The notes below the pieces were generated by a model that was not told the DNA's origin, ran no database searches, and worked only from the letters and a program-made list of their open reading frames with translations. Both the position numbers and the translations under genes were made by a program. From Clavelina lepadiformis (lineage: Eukaryota > Chordata > Ascidiacea > Aplousobranchia > Clavelinidae), in contig NC_135241.1 in the NCBI RefSeq assembly GCF_947623445.1, forward strand, positions 994,501 to 1,058,500: 64,000 nt of DNA, given 5' to 3'. Of this stretch, positions 10,649-22,597 are shown piece by piece. Positions within the stretch are counted from its first letter, which is position 1, and each line of letters opens with the position of its first letter.

Positions 10649-13600
10649 TCACACATTTCTCGGGCTGACCGTCCTTAAACTTCCGGCGCCGTGGCTCACG
10701 AATCCTTCGATGATCTCTTTCTGTCTCATCGAGTTTCGAAGCTTTGCGGATCGTTCAAGCGCATCGCTCGACTCATTCGGAGCTAATTGTCCGTCGTCCG
10801 ATCCCGAACAGTCTGGGTGAAGTCCGGCATGGTCTGGAGTACTTGGGTTCGAATCCTGCTTCGGTTGATCATCGTTCGCTTTTTCGTTCTTTCGACAATC
10901 AATGCGATCTGTCATGGATCGCGATAAGGTGTCGATGTGGGGGGAGGAGTACTTCTTTCCCGGCTTCTTGACTCCGTTCGGGATCTCTGATCTCGTTCTT
11001 CTGTGATCAAATGAGTTCATGTCATCATCCACATCATCATCGCCCATTTCGATCTGTAATGATGGTAATAACATTTGTCAGGTAATAATAACCTATTCAT
11101 GACGCAGTAAGGTTTCTGAGAAAAATGTTTGGCGGGACCCCTCAGATGAAATAAATGCAAACCTGCAGGAGCATGCGACTGTTCCTCTTCCACCTTGCCT
11201 CTCTTTCTTCCAATTTCTTTTTAGCCGAACAGGGACGATCCTTCTTAAGTAGTGACGTAGGACGTTTGAACACTGAGAGCCCGTTGGCGACGGCAAGCTG
11301 ATGAGATCACACGAAAATACATCATATCACGTGAAAACTTTTATCATGAACCTCTGTTGTTTTTGTGAAACTGGAGCCAGACTTATGATTTCGGAAGAGG
11401 CTTTAAGGTTCAAGTTCAAGTTCCAATACGAAGAAAAATGTCGTTTAAAGATGGCAGTGACGTACGCATTACGAGACAAAGCAAGTTTTTAAACATTCTT
11501 CCAAGCAATTTAAAACTTTCTTCACCTTAGGTTGGTCTTTGTCTGTAAAAGGTGGAGATGTTTTCACAGCGACCTCCGCAATCTCGGTTTGGGTTTTTTT
11601 TTCTGGTAATTTTTGTGCCTCAAAAATCGAGTCTGTGAAGCTTTTTCCCTGTAGTGTAAATAGGACGCATGTTAAGGTTGCCATCACCGAAATATTGGAT
11701 TCGTTCAGATAAAATACTTTCTTACAGCAGCAGCAGCAGCAGCAACAATGGGCAAAGTTAATTTACGGAAGTGAGGAAATACGGAAGTGTTTTGGTAACA
11801 AGCTTTTATGTGAGGGGATTTAAGGAAAAGGGGATTTGCATTCTACTTCCGTACTGTATTTTCGTATCCAGGCTGCAATAACAGCGCAAAGAAACAGCCA
11901 TAGAAATAAAACTGCTAGCAAATCGCACAGAGCCTTGCTGCCGAACAAAACTGATATAACATCAAACTTAACTGACTACACACAAACTTTAATCATCTGA
12001 TGACGTTTTAGAAACGAAACTACGCAGCATATTTAGGCAAAATTTTAGCAGAATTCACGTGACGCAGATGCCGCTTAAGAAAGAACAAGATGCTCATGTT
12101 TACAACCATGCTGTGGTAACAACCATGCTGTGGTTACTTCTCAATCGAGCACAATAGTTTGCATGCAAAGGTATGCCTTGTCACGTCATGCTCTGTTATG
12201 TAAAATGTTATGAAAAGATTGATTAATCATCAGCAATGATTGCACAGATGTAAATGGCACCAAATACGTTAACAATCACGCAACGCGTCCAGCTTAGTGG
12301 ACGACGCTTTTTTGTTTTACCGGATAAAGCCACGGTTGGACAGAAGTCGTCCAAACTTTTATCTTTTGATTTCGATAGAAGAGTATCTGCCAGAGAGGGC
12401 GCAATTGTACAATGATGGGATGATTAAATAAATAAAAACATAAACCGCAATTTAAAAAAATAAAACTTCCAAAAAGTTGATATTGCAAATATTAAACTCA
12501 TCAAATCGAATCACTCATTAAGTTCATCATCAAATAAATAAAACGTCATAAAATAAAGTAGAAAATTTCACTTCAAAGGTCAAATTCCGAAACATTTCAC
12601 AATTTGAAAACAAAAAGCAAAATCATAAAACCCAAAAGAAAACAATAAAAAGTGGGGATAAAATAGTTTGAATGTTTATCTTACTTGTTGTATATTCACG
12701 TTCGAACCTCTGTGGATGACGTGGGGGTTCGTTTTGGTACTATTACGTGACAATGGGGTGCCCGTGTTTGGATTCGATTTTCTTCGGTTGGATCTGCGCC
12801 AGAGAAAAGACGAAATCGAAAATAAATCGCGAGTGACGCGCGTCGGGGTGATATTTTTCGCGTTATTTTACACGTTTTTTATTTACAGTTCCACAGAAAA
12901 CTTTGCGATAAACAAGATGTTAAATATAGCAGAGGACTAGAAAGGGCCTCGTTAAAAATAGACCAATAGCGACAAAATGGAGGCCGACCCTGATCTATCA
13001 AGGCATGCGTGACCTCATCATGGAGGGTTATTTCTATCCCACCTGTAAAACGAGTCGGAGTGGGAGCCGTGAATAGCCGTGGAACTCATTTGACTGGGAG
13101 TCTTGCATCTGAACAAGAGGTAGAAAAGATTCCGGTATCCACGTCTGAAAACCCGGTTCATCGTCCCGTAAATGACGAAATTTACCGCGGAGTTACTCAG
13201 CCCCAACCAGCCGAATATCTGCGAACAACAACACAAGTTCAGCTTTGTCGCAATTTAACTGGCGCTGACGGATTTTTTTATCTTAAAATGTTGTCACGAC
13301 TTTGCGAAGTGTGCAAGCACAGAACCTACAGCACACAAGCTTGAGTTACAAAGCGACACTGCGCAGAGTTGCTCAAGCGTGCAATGAAAACTGCAAGAAA
13401 CTCAGCGTATAGGTCACAGACGATGACCAAAGCAAGCATATTTCCACAACAAGTAAGTCACCTTCTTAGGCATAGGATGGATGGAACCACCCACGTCTAT
13501 GATGATGGTGAAACCGTACGGGAGCCAGCAGATGCAGAAAAACGCGACGGTGGTGGCAAGAGTCTTCAGCAAGCTTCTCTCCTTCCTCATCGATCTCCGA

Positions 13601-16600
13601 TGTTGTTCGCTGTTCTGCTGCATCCCGCTGCTCGAGCTCAAGCTCCGGACCCACCTCCCGCTGGTCCGTACCGTCCTGCAAAGTGACGTCATGGTTATAT
13701 CTTGTTATAGGGAATGACGTCATAGGGATTAAAAGTTAGACCAGACAGTTTATACTTAAAACTTGCGTCGGTATCTTCGCTTTGCCAAACCAAGACGTTT
13801 CAAAGCTCATCGTGACGCAACGAACGTCACAATGCATGGCAAAAAGCAATGGAGGCATAACACGTATCAAGATTTATGTAAAATTCCCGTTCCTTGGTAA
13901 TTTGTTTCCCATATATGGTCACGCAAAGCGTTGATGATTATTGGGTCATGACACGTATGACAAATTTAGTGGGTCCACTCACAATAATTTCGACCACATT
14001 ATTTTAAAACAAACGGAAATCTCTCATCGCACAAATACCCGGGAAACAACTTTTGTGCGAGTTGGCAGTTCCATGACGTCAGCTATGAGCTTTACATACA
14101 GGGTTACCATTTCGTGCTTATTTTCACTCGTGTGCTTATTTTTGTCTTATTTTTAGGGCAGAGGTTCCTACTTTGGGAATTTCGATCCTTTTAGGAACAT
14201 TGACTGCCTTCTGTTGTGCACTGTTTAAGGTATTATTATTCTTCTTTCGCTTCCTAGTCGTCCTTATTTTTGAGTCCAGGCCGATGGCAACCCACAATCG
14301 CTTTAAATCTGCATCTACTTCATTTGAATTCGAGTGAAGTAGAAACTCCTGTGGCGCATTAAGATGCAAATGAATGCAGCATTTACATCAGCATCTGCTG
14401 GTACTTTGAGAAAACTTGCGCCCATTCAAGTTACGTGCGCTCATGAGTTGCGTAGTGTTGACATGAACTTCTTATCACGCGAGAAATCGGCTGTTAGAGT
14501 CACACACAATCGTCGGGTTTAAAAAATACTGTATGTTTTTAAATAAGCATTACTATTACGTCATAAGAATGAATACCGATGTGAGCAACTTATGTCATCA
14601 GCTACAGAGCCAAGCTTGAAAAGCGGAAATTTTGTGTTAAAGTGAAGAGTTAGTTATCAAACAATGCAAGTGGATTGCGTCATAAAGCTAAATCAATCGC
14701 TCATAATGACCTGGCTTCCGGCTGCCTGGTCAGGTGGGAAAATTAACGAAGATAACTTTGCGCATAAACGTCAAATGAACAATGCGCCCGCAGCTAATTA
14801 ATAACTTCTGCAAGAAAACAGACGAGCGATGACGAAAGACGTCTTAGAATGGGCTGGAAGTTGTGTACAAGCAGCATACTTCATCTACAGCAAGTTATGT
14901 CATGTAACAGCTTAGCGGTCACGGTAATAACTGGAAAATTTTCGATCAATTCAAACTAGACTTCTTGTTTATTGCTCTAAGCTGTGCTTGAAACCCAAGT
15001 GCAAATTATACGTTTCGTCCAAAAACAGCATTCACATGTCAAGTAGGAAACTTTCCTCGTCTCCATAGGCGGTGAAATCTTCCCAAAACAACGAATGCTT
15101 GACCGTGGCATAGGTCGATAATTTTTCTAACCTTGTTTGAACTTGTTTACAACATTTTCTTGTTGTGAAAGAACATCAAGGAAATACGCATGTGAGCTGC
15201 AATTCCCTATAAGGGTAATCCCCCTTGGTGATACTTGACTTTGATCGTGAAAATCCAAGAGAAAACATTGACGTGAGAATCGGTCGTCATTATGACAAAA
15301 ACAAGCGATATAGAAAGAAGTAAATCCTTATCATTTATGACGAAAAATTTCAGATATGCGAGTGCATCGTGAACAAAACGCGATTGCGGTGTCCAGCAGT
15401 CAATCCAGCCTTACAACTCCAAACCAATCGCCGTCACGCACTTATCTATGTCGCAAAGTGGCGCCAACTTAACAAGTTAAACAAGTGGATATGCGCAAGT
15501 TTTTTGTCATCTTGTCCTATTCTCTCGCATAGTGCTACATCTTGCCAGTGTAGCGATTGGTCCCGTCTGCCACTTGGTAGAATCGAAAGCGATGCGGCCG
15601 GTCATACCTCGGTGGTTATTAGCAATGGTTGAGTATGTACACTAATGGGGCGTTTAGATTGTGCGTTGGTGGCGCCTTCTTAAAGTGGCAGCGGCAAGAG
15701 AGACGCCACAGCAGAACCGACCAGTACAAAAAGCTCCACGACGGAGGAAGTCGGCGGACTTCAACGGAACAAAACGATTAAACTCACATGAAGAGCTTCC
15801 AGTAACAGTAGAAGATGATGCAGAGAGGAATGAAGATGGCCAGGACCGTTATGAAGATCGTGAAGCTGTATCTGAAGCCATCGTCCCAAGAACACAACAT
15901 TATTTTGACGTCATAACTGCAACAATTGTCATGTTATAAAAATCAAACTTTCAGCTTTTTATATATATAATATAAGCATAAGTGCATGCGTATTATTATT
16001 ATCAAATACATTATGACATCATCCTTACGTCACAACTTACGCAATCCTGCTCCAACCAACCAGCGTTGGAAGCGAGAGAAGATTTGACCAGATCCAGGAT
16101 GCAACAACCATGAGATAGACTCTCTTCTTGCTGAAGGCGCTTGTATACGTCTGACTGCGCACAACCGCCCAGTATCTGGAGGTACAGAAACCGATAAGTT
16201 CAACAGATGGAAGACGAAGTTTGTAAAAGTAAAAGTCTAAAGATTCCAAACAAGATTTATTTAAGGCGGCGACCAGCGTGAAGTTTATACGAAGGCAAAT
16301 ACGTCAAGTACGTTCCCGTTTTAGGGTGTTGTTAAATGCAGTTTAACCTCAAAAATGTTATGAGGCAACAACAAGAAGGAGTTAGTGCGTTTACGTAATG
16401 ACGACTTTCTTTCCGCGTGTTACGTGGTATACTGAAGTAACTTTCGTTTTTACGCATTTCTTATTTCAATGGCGGAGCGCAGTGAAAGGTTTCCTTCACA
16501 TTCAAAGACCGAAGAATCCCGTCAACTGACGTCACACAGGTGAGACTGTTACGCAAGCTTGATAAAGCGGGACACAAGTCACGAAATCTTGACACAATTG

Positions 16601-18796
16601 AAACGTCTTCCTGTCTGACGTTGGAAGAAGGATTTTGATTGAAAGCGGTAACAAAGCCAAACATATTTCGTCGGGTCTTAGTCAAAATTTCAGACGCTTA
16701 ATAAACTTATTCTCAGTGATATGTGGACCGAGGCCTACGAAAACGATTCAATAAAGTTTTCAATTATAAGTGGTTAATTTATGTAAAGTTGTGGTGGTCT
16801 GGGTTCATAACAAGTTAATAAAACCCGTAAACAAAGTGTCATGTTCATCGGCTGGATGTAATGTGTAAGAGCCACAGAGGAGGCGTCGCTATATAAATAA
16901 AGGGCGCAGAATGTAGACAGTGAGTGTCTGCCTACTTCCATAATCAAAATCACTAAATACATAAGCCCACAATCGGAAATGACGTCATGTATACAAACGA
17001 CCATCTTATGAATAACTCGGTAGCACAAGATGAAAAGACGCTTGTTGCTGTTACAACGACATTGCATTGCTCCTGCTGGTTGTCTAAAATTATACTTAGC
17101 AAACACGTCACAAACGAAAACGCGCGATGCCTCAAAGGCAGGTGAACATAACCGCAAAATCCACCGCGAACAAACCATTACCAAGTAGCGGCGGTCGATT
17201 GCGAAAACGATAACACGGACAACATCGCCTAAAATATTCACCACAACATTGGTGGGTTGCTTGTGACCAGGTTTCATACCTGTTGACGGCGATGAGGATC
17301 AGGTTGCACAAGGAACAGGTGCAAGTCACAGTCACTGTGTAACCAACCGCGGTGCAGAGGGCGCAGGGAAGCGAGTTTCCTCCCTCGGCTACGTTCGCAA
17401 TCACGGTGGGAACCACGAAGCCTGTCACCTGAGCAGAAAGTCATTTTAAGGTTTTTATCGCTAAGTTCCAAGAAAAAAAACCTTCTTGGAAACGTGTTTC
17501 TTGGTTTCTTATCGCGGTGGGAACCGACGTTGCACGAAATTATGCCAAATCAGGTGAAATAGTGAAGCTAAAAAGTTAAAGGGGCTTATTTTCATTGTTA
17601 TGAACACGTGGAACGAAACAGGGATTCCAGACGTGGCATTTTACAATGGTTTTAAAGACGAACGGATGCTACAACACGGATCCTATCTTGATGTGAAACT
17701 AAAGTGCACCGAAAGTTGATCAAGTCTTAAACCGAAACCAATCATCATTCTCTGATCGAAGCTTGACGTAATCTTACGGCACTAAGCACTCCGTATTTTG
17801 AATACATGCAAAATGGCCGAGGCGTTCTTGAAATATCAACTCAAAGTGATTATGGGACACCTCGCAAAAGATCTTTATTATCCCACAATACATGACTTAG
17901 ATGGAGAATCTTAAATCCAGTCTCAAAGTCCTTAATCGTTTGTATTCGTGTTCACGACTGCAGTGATGATGAGTGCGGTGATGCTAGAAGCAATGAACGC
18001 ATGATATGTGGACTTTAACGACAAGATTACATTATTTGATTTTGCTGCTTACGTAGTAAATACGTATTTATGACTCACAATCGACATTAACCTCGGCGCC
18101 TTGCGATCGGGGAAAAAGAGATTACGTCAACGATTGCCGAAAATAAATTTAAAATTCTCAAATTCGTGGAAGGGACATCCTCAAAGCGGGCACGTGTAGA
18201 AAGTAAAAATAAAACGTTTGGCTTCACATAATTTGTCACCTCGCCAAAACTCGTCACAACGATTTCCACTTACATTGCGGCGACAGCTATTTCGTGACCA
18301 TAATACAATAAAGACGAATATTGCAAAGAAATTATATCGTTGTAACCTAAAAGGGGAAAAACCGCGCATGGCAACTAGAACATCTGTAGCTATAAATTCT
18401 CATAAAGGCAACAAATTTTTAAACAATTCAAAATTTCGAGGCAAGAATTTGCGCGATTGTTAAAAATAACTCGCGCGTTGTTTCACTCAAATTCCCGTCG
18501 GTCAGCTTTTACAAAATCAGGTAATTTGCTAAAAATTTAAAACTTTTTCTCACCAGAAGGTCGGCAACGGCGAGATTGATGACGAATACGTTGCCATGGG
18601 AATGGACCCTTTTGGCGAGCACGATCGAGAAGATGACGGTGAGGTTCCCGATGGTTCCCACGATCGTTAAGATTGCGAGGAAGATCAACTCAATGACTCT
18701 CCTGGCTTCATTATTGTCCGACCACGGATCCGTACTTGTCGTTGGCGGAAATGACGTTGTGTTCACGGCATCGAACGTTGATGATGTAATACTCAT
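10649..18796 (-). CDS. GPCR-3: melatonin-receptor-like class A receptor with a very long C-tail (10 exons, 605 aa)
   Basis: Exons in transcript order: 18796-18554, 17428-17280, 16175-16041, 15916-15788, 13675-13462, 13218-13043, 12793-12685, 11648-11526, 11297-11163, 11053-10649 (TGA). Exons 1-4 match GPCR-1 base for base in length (243/149/135/129). Motifs: NLAVADL, CTAVGY with MLCSWDD (disulfide), NRY at residues 130-132, CWLPYG, NFVIY. The tail from about residue 313 is nearly 290 residues, hydrophilic, rich in Ser, Lys, Arg and Asp, with an RRKS kinase-type site (exon 7), a basic segment SAKKKLEEREAR (exon 9) and an acidic MGDDDVDDD (exon 10). All junctions keep frame. The first seven exons are firm. 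Exons 8-10 are joined only by phase, splice sites and strand, so a separate small gene is the alternative. Confidence 0.78.
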
Positions 18797-21700
18797 GATG
18801 ACGTGTTTTTTACAGTAATGTTTCGCTAGAGCCTAGAGAAACCTGTCATAGCATGAGTAACAATTGACCAATCTGCAAAAAGACCAGAATCAAGCAGGAG
18901 GAAAAATAACTTCAAACCATAAAACTAACGCCCATATATGGTCAGCATTTCTATCTGCTCTTTGCTGGGTCTAGCAATGTCCCATTTCGTTTGTCTTGTG
19001 GAGCCCATACCGTAGTGATCTACATCGAAACAAAATGTCCTCGCTCTTTGGCATCTGAACCAGACTTAACTAGATTAAACCGGCCGGACCGAGGTCACAC
19101 GAAGCTTGAAATATATTTGCCGTTAAGTGTTTCGCTACTTTTGTGACTTCATTTGCAAGTTTGTGTTCAAACAAGCTCATATCGTCAGAATTCGATTTGT
19201 TCAATAAACTGTGTGGTTCGAACGGAAGAAAGTCTAAATTTGAGTCAGCAAAGCCAAGCTCTGTGCAAAGCAGTAACTAAACACAAGCATAATCATATCT
19301 GTCTAGCAACATCATCCTAAATAAACATATTAAATCCTGGCTCATTCAAACGAAACAGAAGCCAATTTAACCAAGTCATAAAATGCTAATCTTGATGTAC
19401 AATGAACACTTTCTTGCCAAAATAGCTGATCATGAGACGACTGCGTACAAATCACGAAGCAGCTATTCGTCGTTTAACATAAAAGGTGCTAAGATAATCG
19501 CGAAGCTATTTCAAGCGCAGATTGAAACGAAACTGCTGATAACAGGCATAAACGCGGCAGGTAAACTCACTACCGATGACTGGAACCTCTTAATACGCAA
19601 CAATATACTTGTTTGTTTTATTAAGGGGAGGGGTTGTGATGATATCATGTGGCGAAGACACCACAAAAAAGAATCATAGTGTGACTATGTTTTGAACCCA
19701 ACCCTAAATCACCGCTTGACTGCATAACTGCGCCTCTGTCGTGCGGCTCATTTAAAACTGAAACGCAAATACCGGCTTTGGTTCATTTTTTCGCAGCAAA
19801 AGACTCGAACATTGCTGACTGTACATCCAGGAAACTACATAATATCTACAAATATGAAACAATGAGTCTGTCACCGACCGAAACTCTGTTCAATAAAATT
19901 GTTGAGTCGGGCTGGACACTGACGTTTGCTATTTTCAACCTTTTTAACTTTTAAGCTTCTTGTTGTGTCCACTAGCGCATAATTTTCAACGAATAAGCGG
20001 TTTTCCTTTTATTGTCGAAACTTTCCAGGTGCGATTTTCGACTTAAAACACCACTCGCTTTCATTTATTTCAGCATGACAAGGAAATGTCTCTCACCGAG
20101 ATTGTGACGTCATGTCATCTCAGGGAGTTATGAAGCGTTGCAAGTCGCGATTTCGCGAAAATGATTCATGAAGTCGCTTCTCTGCTGGTTTCAAAATTAC
20201 TTCAAATCGCTGCAGAGAATCTTTCTCCAGAACAATATCGTTTGACGAATTTTTAGAAACCAAAATAGGCTAATAAACTCAAATTTTTCTTCAAAATACT
20301 CGCTTGATAGCCTAGTGCTCAAAACCAAACTGCCGATTCAGCTCTGTGAATTGAAAGCGATATAAACCGCATCCAATTATTGTAAGCCGTACTAAGAGTC
20401 CCGCGTTAGTATAAGAACAATATTTTTTTAAAGTTGTGTTTGAGTTGTTCCACGTAAACTTTTCTGAAACCTCAGGCCAGATTCTTGTCAATAACTTGCC
20501 GTTCTGCCTCACTAATCCCGTCTCGAGTACAGAAGCAATCGCTTAAAACGTTTGTGTGATGTCACAATTGTCGACGAAAGCTCATCGGAACAGCTGATGT
20601 AAAAAGTTATGTCTGCCATCTAGCCACGCTAAATATCTACAGTCCACTGCTACTGGTGATGTTTATACAGGCAGCCTACTATTTCCTGCCCAGTGTTACA
20701 GCTCATACTACGACTAAATCTGTATGAATGAGCCGCACGTTCTTAGCTTCCTCGTCGCAAAAATTCGACGCAACTCACGAACACGACCACGTTTTATGCG
20801 TGAATACGTCACAATGCTGTTGCTTTGGCCACCAAACGAAAATTAACCTTTGGTTTGGCGTAGCCTAGACATACGTAATAGTGGAGGCTTTATGCGGTAA
20901 TAATAAAAGAAATATTTTGTGATTCATTGACAAGATTTCCGAAGTAAACGAGTTGTAAATGGGCGACTGCGAACCATAGAAAGATCACAATGATTGAACG
21001 ATTTACAGCAACAATAGGTACAAGTAGTTCAGAAAAACTTCCGACGCTTCTAGAAATTTCAACCGCTAGATACGGCAAAACACAAATTTTGCTTCAGTAA
21101 GAACTTTCCCGTCTTCAGTTGTTCGTGGCGGTCGCTTTTCCAAGTTGGCCCGTTTCGGGAAATCGTCCGCTCAAGGCGAAATCACTGACGTCACACATGA
21201 ACAGCGTTGGGGATTTTTGCCGAAAATTTTCTAAGCTTGGTTAATGTCGGCGTAGATAGATCTTTATAGTGTGCTGTTGTTTTTGAGTGGAGTGAAATTT
21301 ACCCAGTTATTGATTGAATAATTTCTAATTCCATTTAGCTTCGTTGGTGACGTATATACGCTTTGACCAACGCTAGATTCACATATCACAGCCAGGACAA
21401 TACGATTGCTTGAACAAAAACGTGGCGGACACATCTTTTGATTGTTTGTGAACATATTACGTGTTATTCTTTGCTATAACAAGGTTAAAACCATACTTTT
21501 GCCCCCAACAGTCAAAGACGAAAAACTAACGATATACGAAATATAACTTGAAGAATGAACTCGTAGCGGTGTAGCTTTTAACAGTAAATGTCAGCAAAGT
21601 TGAATGGACACTGGGTGCAGTCGCCATACGTTATAGGGCAATGATTGAAATAATCTAAATATAATTTTCGTATAAGGATGTGCAATGATGTATAAAATAA

Positions 21701-22469
21701 TCGCTGATTGAAGGCTGCAAACGTGTAATGTAACAGCAAAACTTTCAACTAATGTAACCTCTACATGAACCTCGATAATCTCATTGAATTATCAACTACA
21801 ATCGAATGAAGGAATGATATTACCTAAAGACCTTCTGGTAAATGGATTTGGTGCTCTGCCGACACCAAGCGGACAAAATAGCGAACATTACATGACCACA
21901 TGGTGCACAAACTGCACAATACAGGCATTTCCTTGCGACTCCGTTGCTATGCAGCGTGCGGTGACTCAGCTGTGTTCAATGTGCAGCGGCTTTGAGTGTT
22001 ATTCGTCTGTCAGGGCCGATATATTTAAGTCAGTCGATTGTGACGTCACTGATGCAGTGTGGTTTCTGATTTTGAATACATGACAAACATAGCAGCCGCA
22101 GTAAACTTTGCAAACGAAAGCTTTCAAGCTCGAATCGTTTCAAGTTTAACAGCAATGAAAATATTAATAAATTAGGCAAACAGCGCCATCTCCCAGCGAA
22201 GCATAAAACTAATCAAAATTAAAGTATTCAACACAATGACAACCATAAATTATGACAGATAAATAAGATATAATTTTCATCACAAAGCATAGAAACAAAC
22301 TCTCAAATGTGTTTATAAAAAGACATTATAATTCCTGCCCCTTTGTAACATGAAGATATTATTTGATAATTTTTTTGGATCATTTCTTTTAAAGCATTTG
22401 CTGGATATTTCCCTTTAAACAAATTAGCAGAAAGTGGAGCCAAGAAACATTCCGAAGTGGTTAAGATGC
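18797..22469. other. Spacer between GPCR-3 and the EGF/ZP gene
   Basis: Divergent upstream region of GPCR-3 (-) and the EGF/ZP gene (+). It is AT-rich. The longest open frames (19383-19679 and 21784-22083) lack flanking splice logic, domains and codon patterns like the neighbouring genes. I see no gene or clear repeat; it should hold promoter elements for both genes. Confidence 0.55.
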
Positions 22470-22477
22470 TATAAAAG
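22470..22477 (+). promoter_or_regulatory. TATA box of the EGF/ZP gene
   Basis: TATAAAAG lies 128 bases upstream of the proposed ATG at 22598, predicting a start near 22500 and a 5' UTR of roughly 100 bases. Placement and sequence are good; no other TATA-like element is close. Confidence 0.5.
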
Positions 22478-22597
22478 TCGTCTCTGGCGCGTGGTTGACA
22501 TTGTTTTGTTGCTGATTTGCGGTTGTTGCTTTGATAGTTTTCAGTTGAAGTAATTTTCTTTGTCTAAGTTCGAGTTAGTTAATTTCCTGGTCAAGCG

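Noticed and set aside
11727..11749. CAG/CAA run
   Set aside because: A short microsatellite in GPCR-3 intron 7, not translated in the model.
15369..15632. 87-codon + strand frame in GPCR-3 intron 4
   Set aside because: Antisense to the gene, inside an intron, with no domain or splice sites of its own.
19383..19679. 98-codon + strand frame
   Set aside because: No recognisable motif, no splice partners and AT-rich codon use unlike neighbouring exons.
21784..22083. 99-codon + strand frame with several cysteines
   Set aside because: It lies alone upstream of the EGF/ZP gene, has no signal peptide or domain, and no fitting splice sites; composition is like the surrounding spacer.
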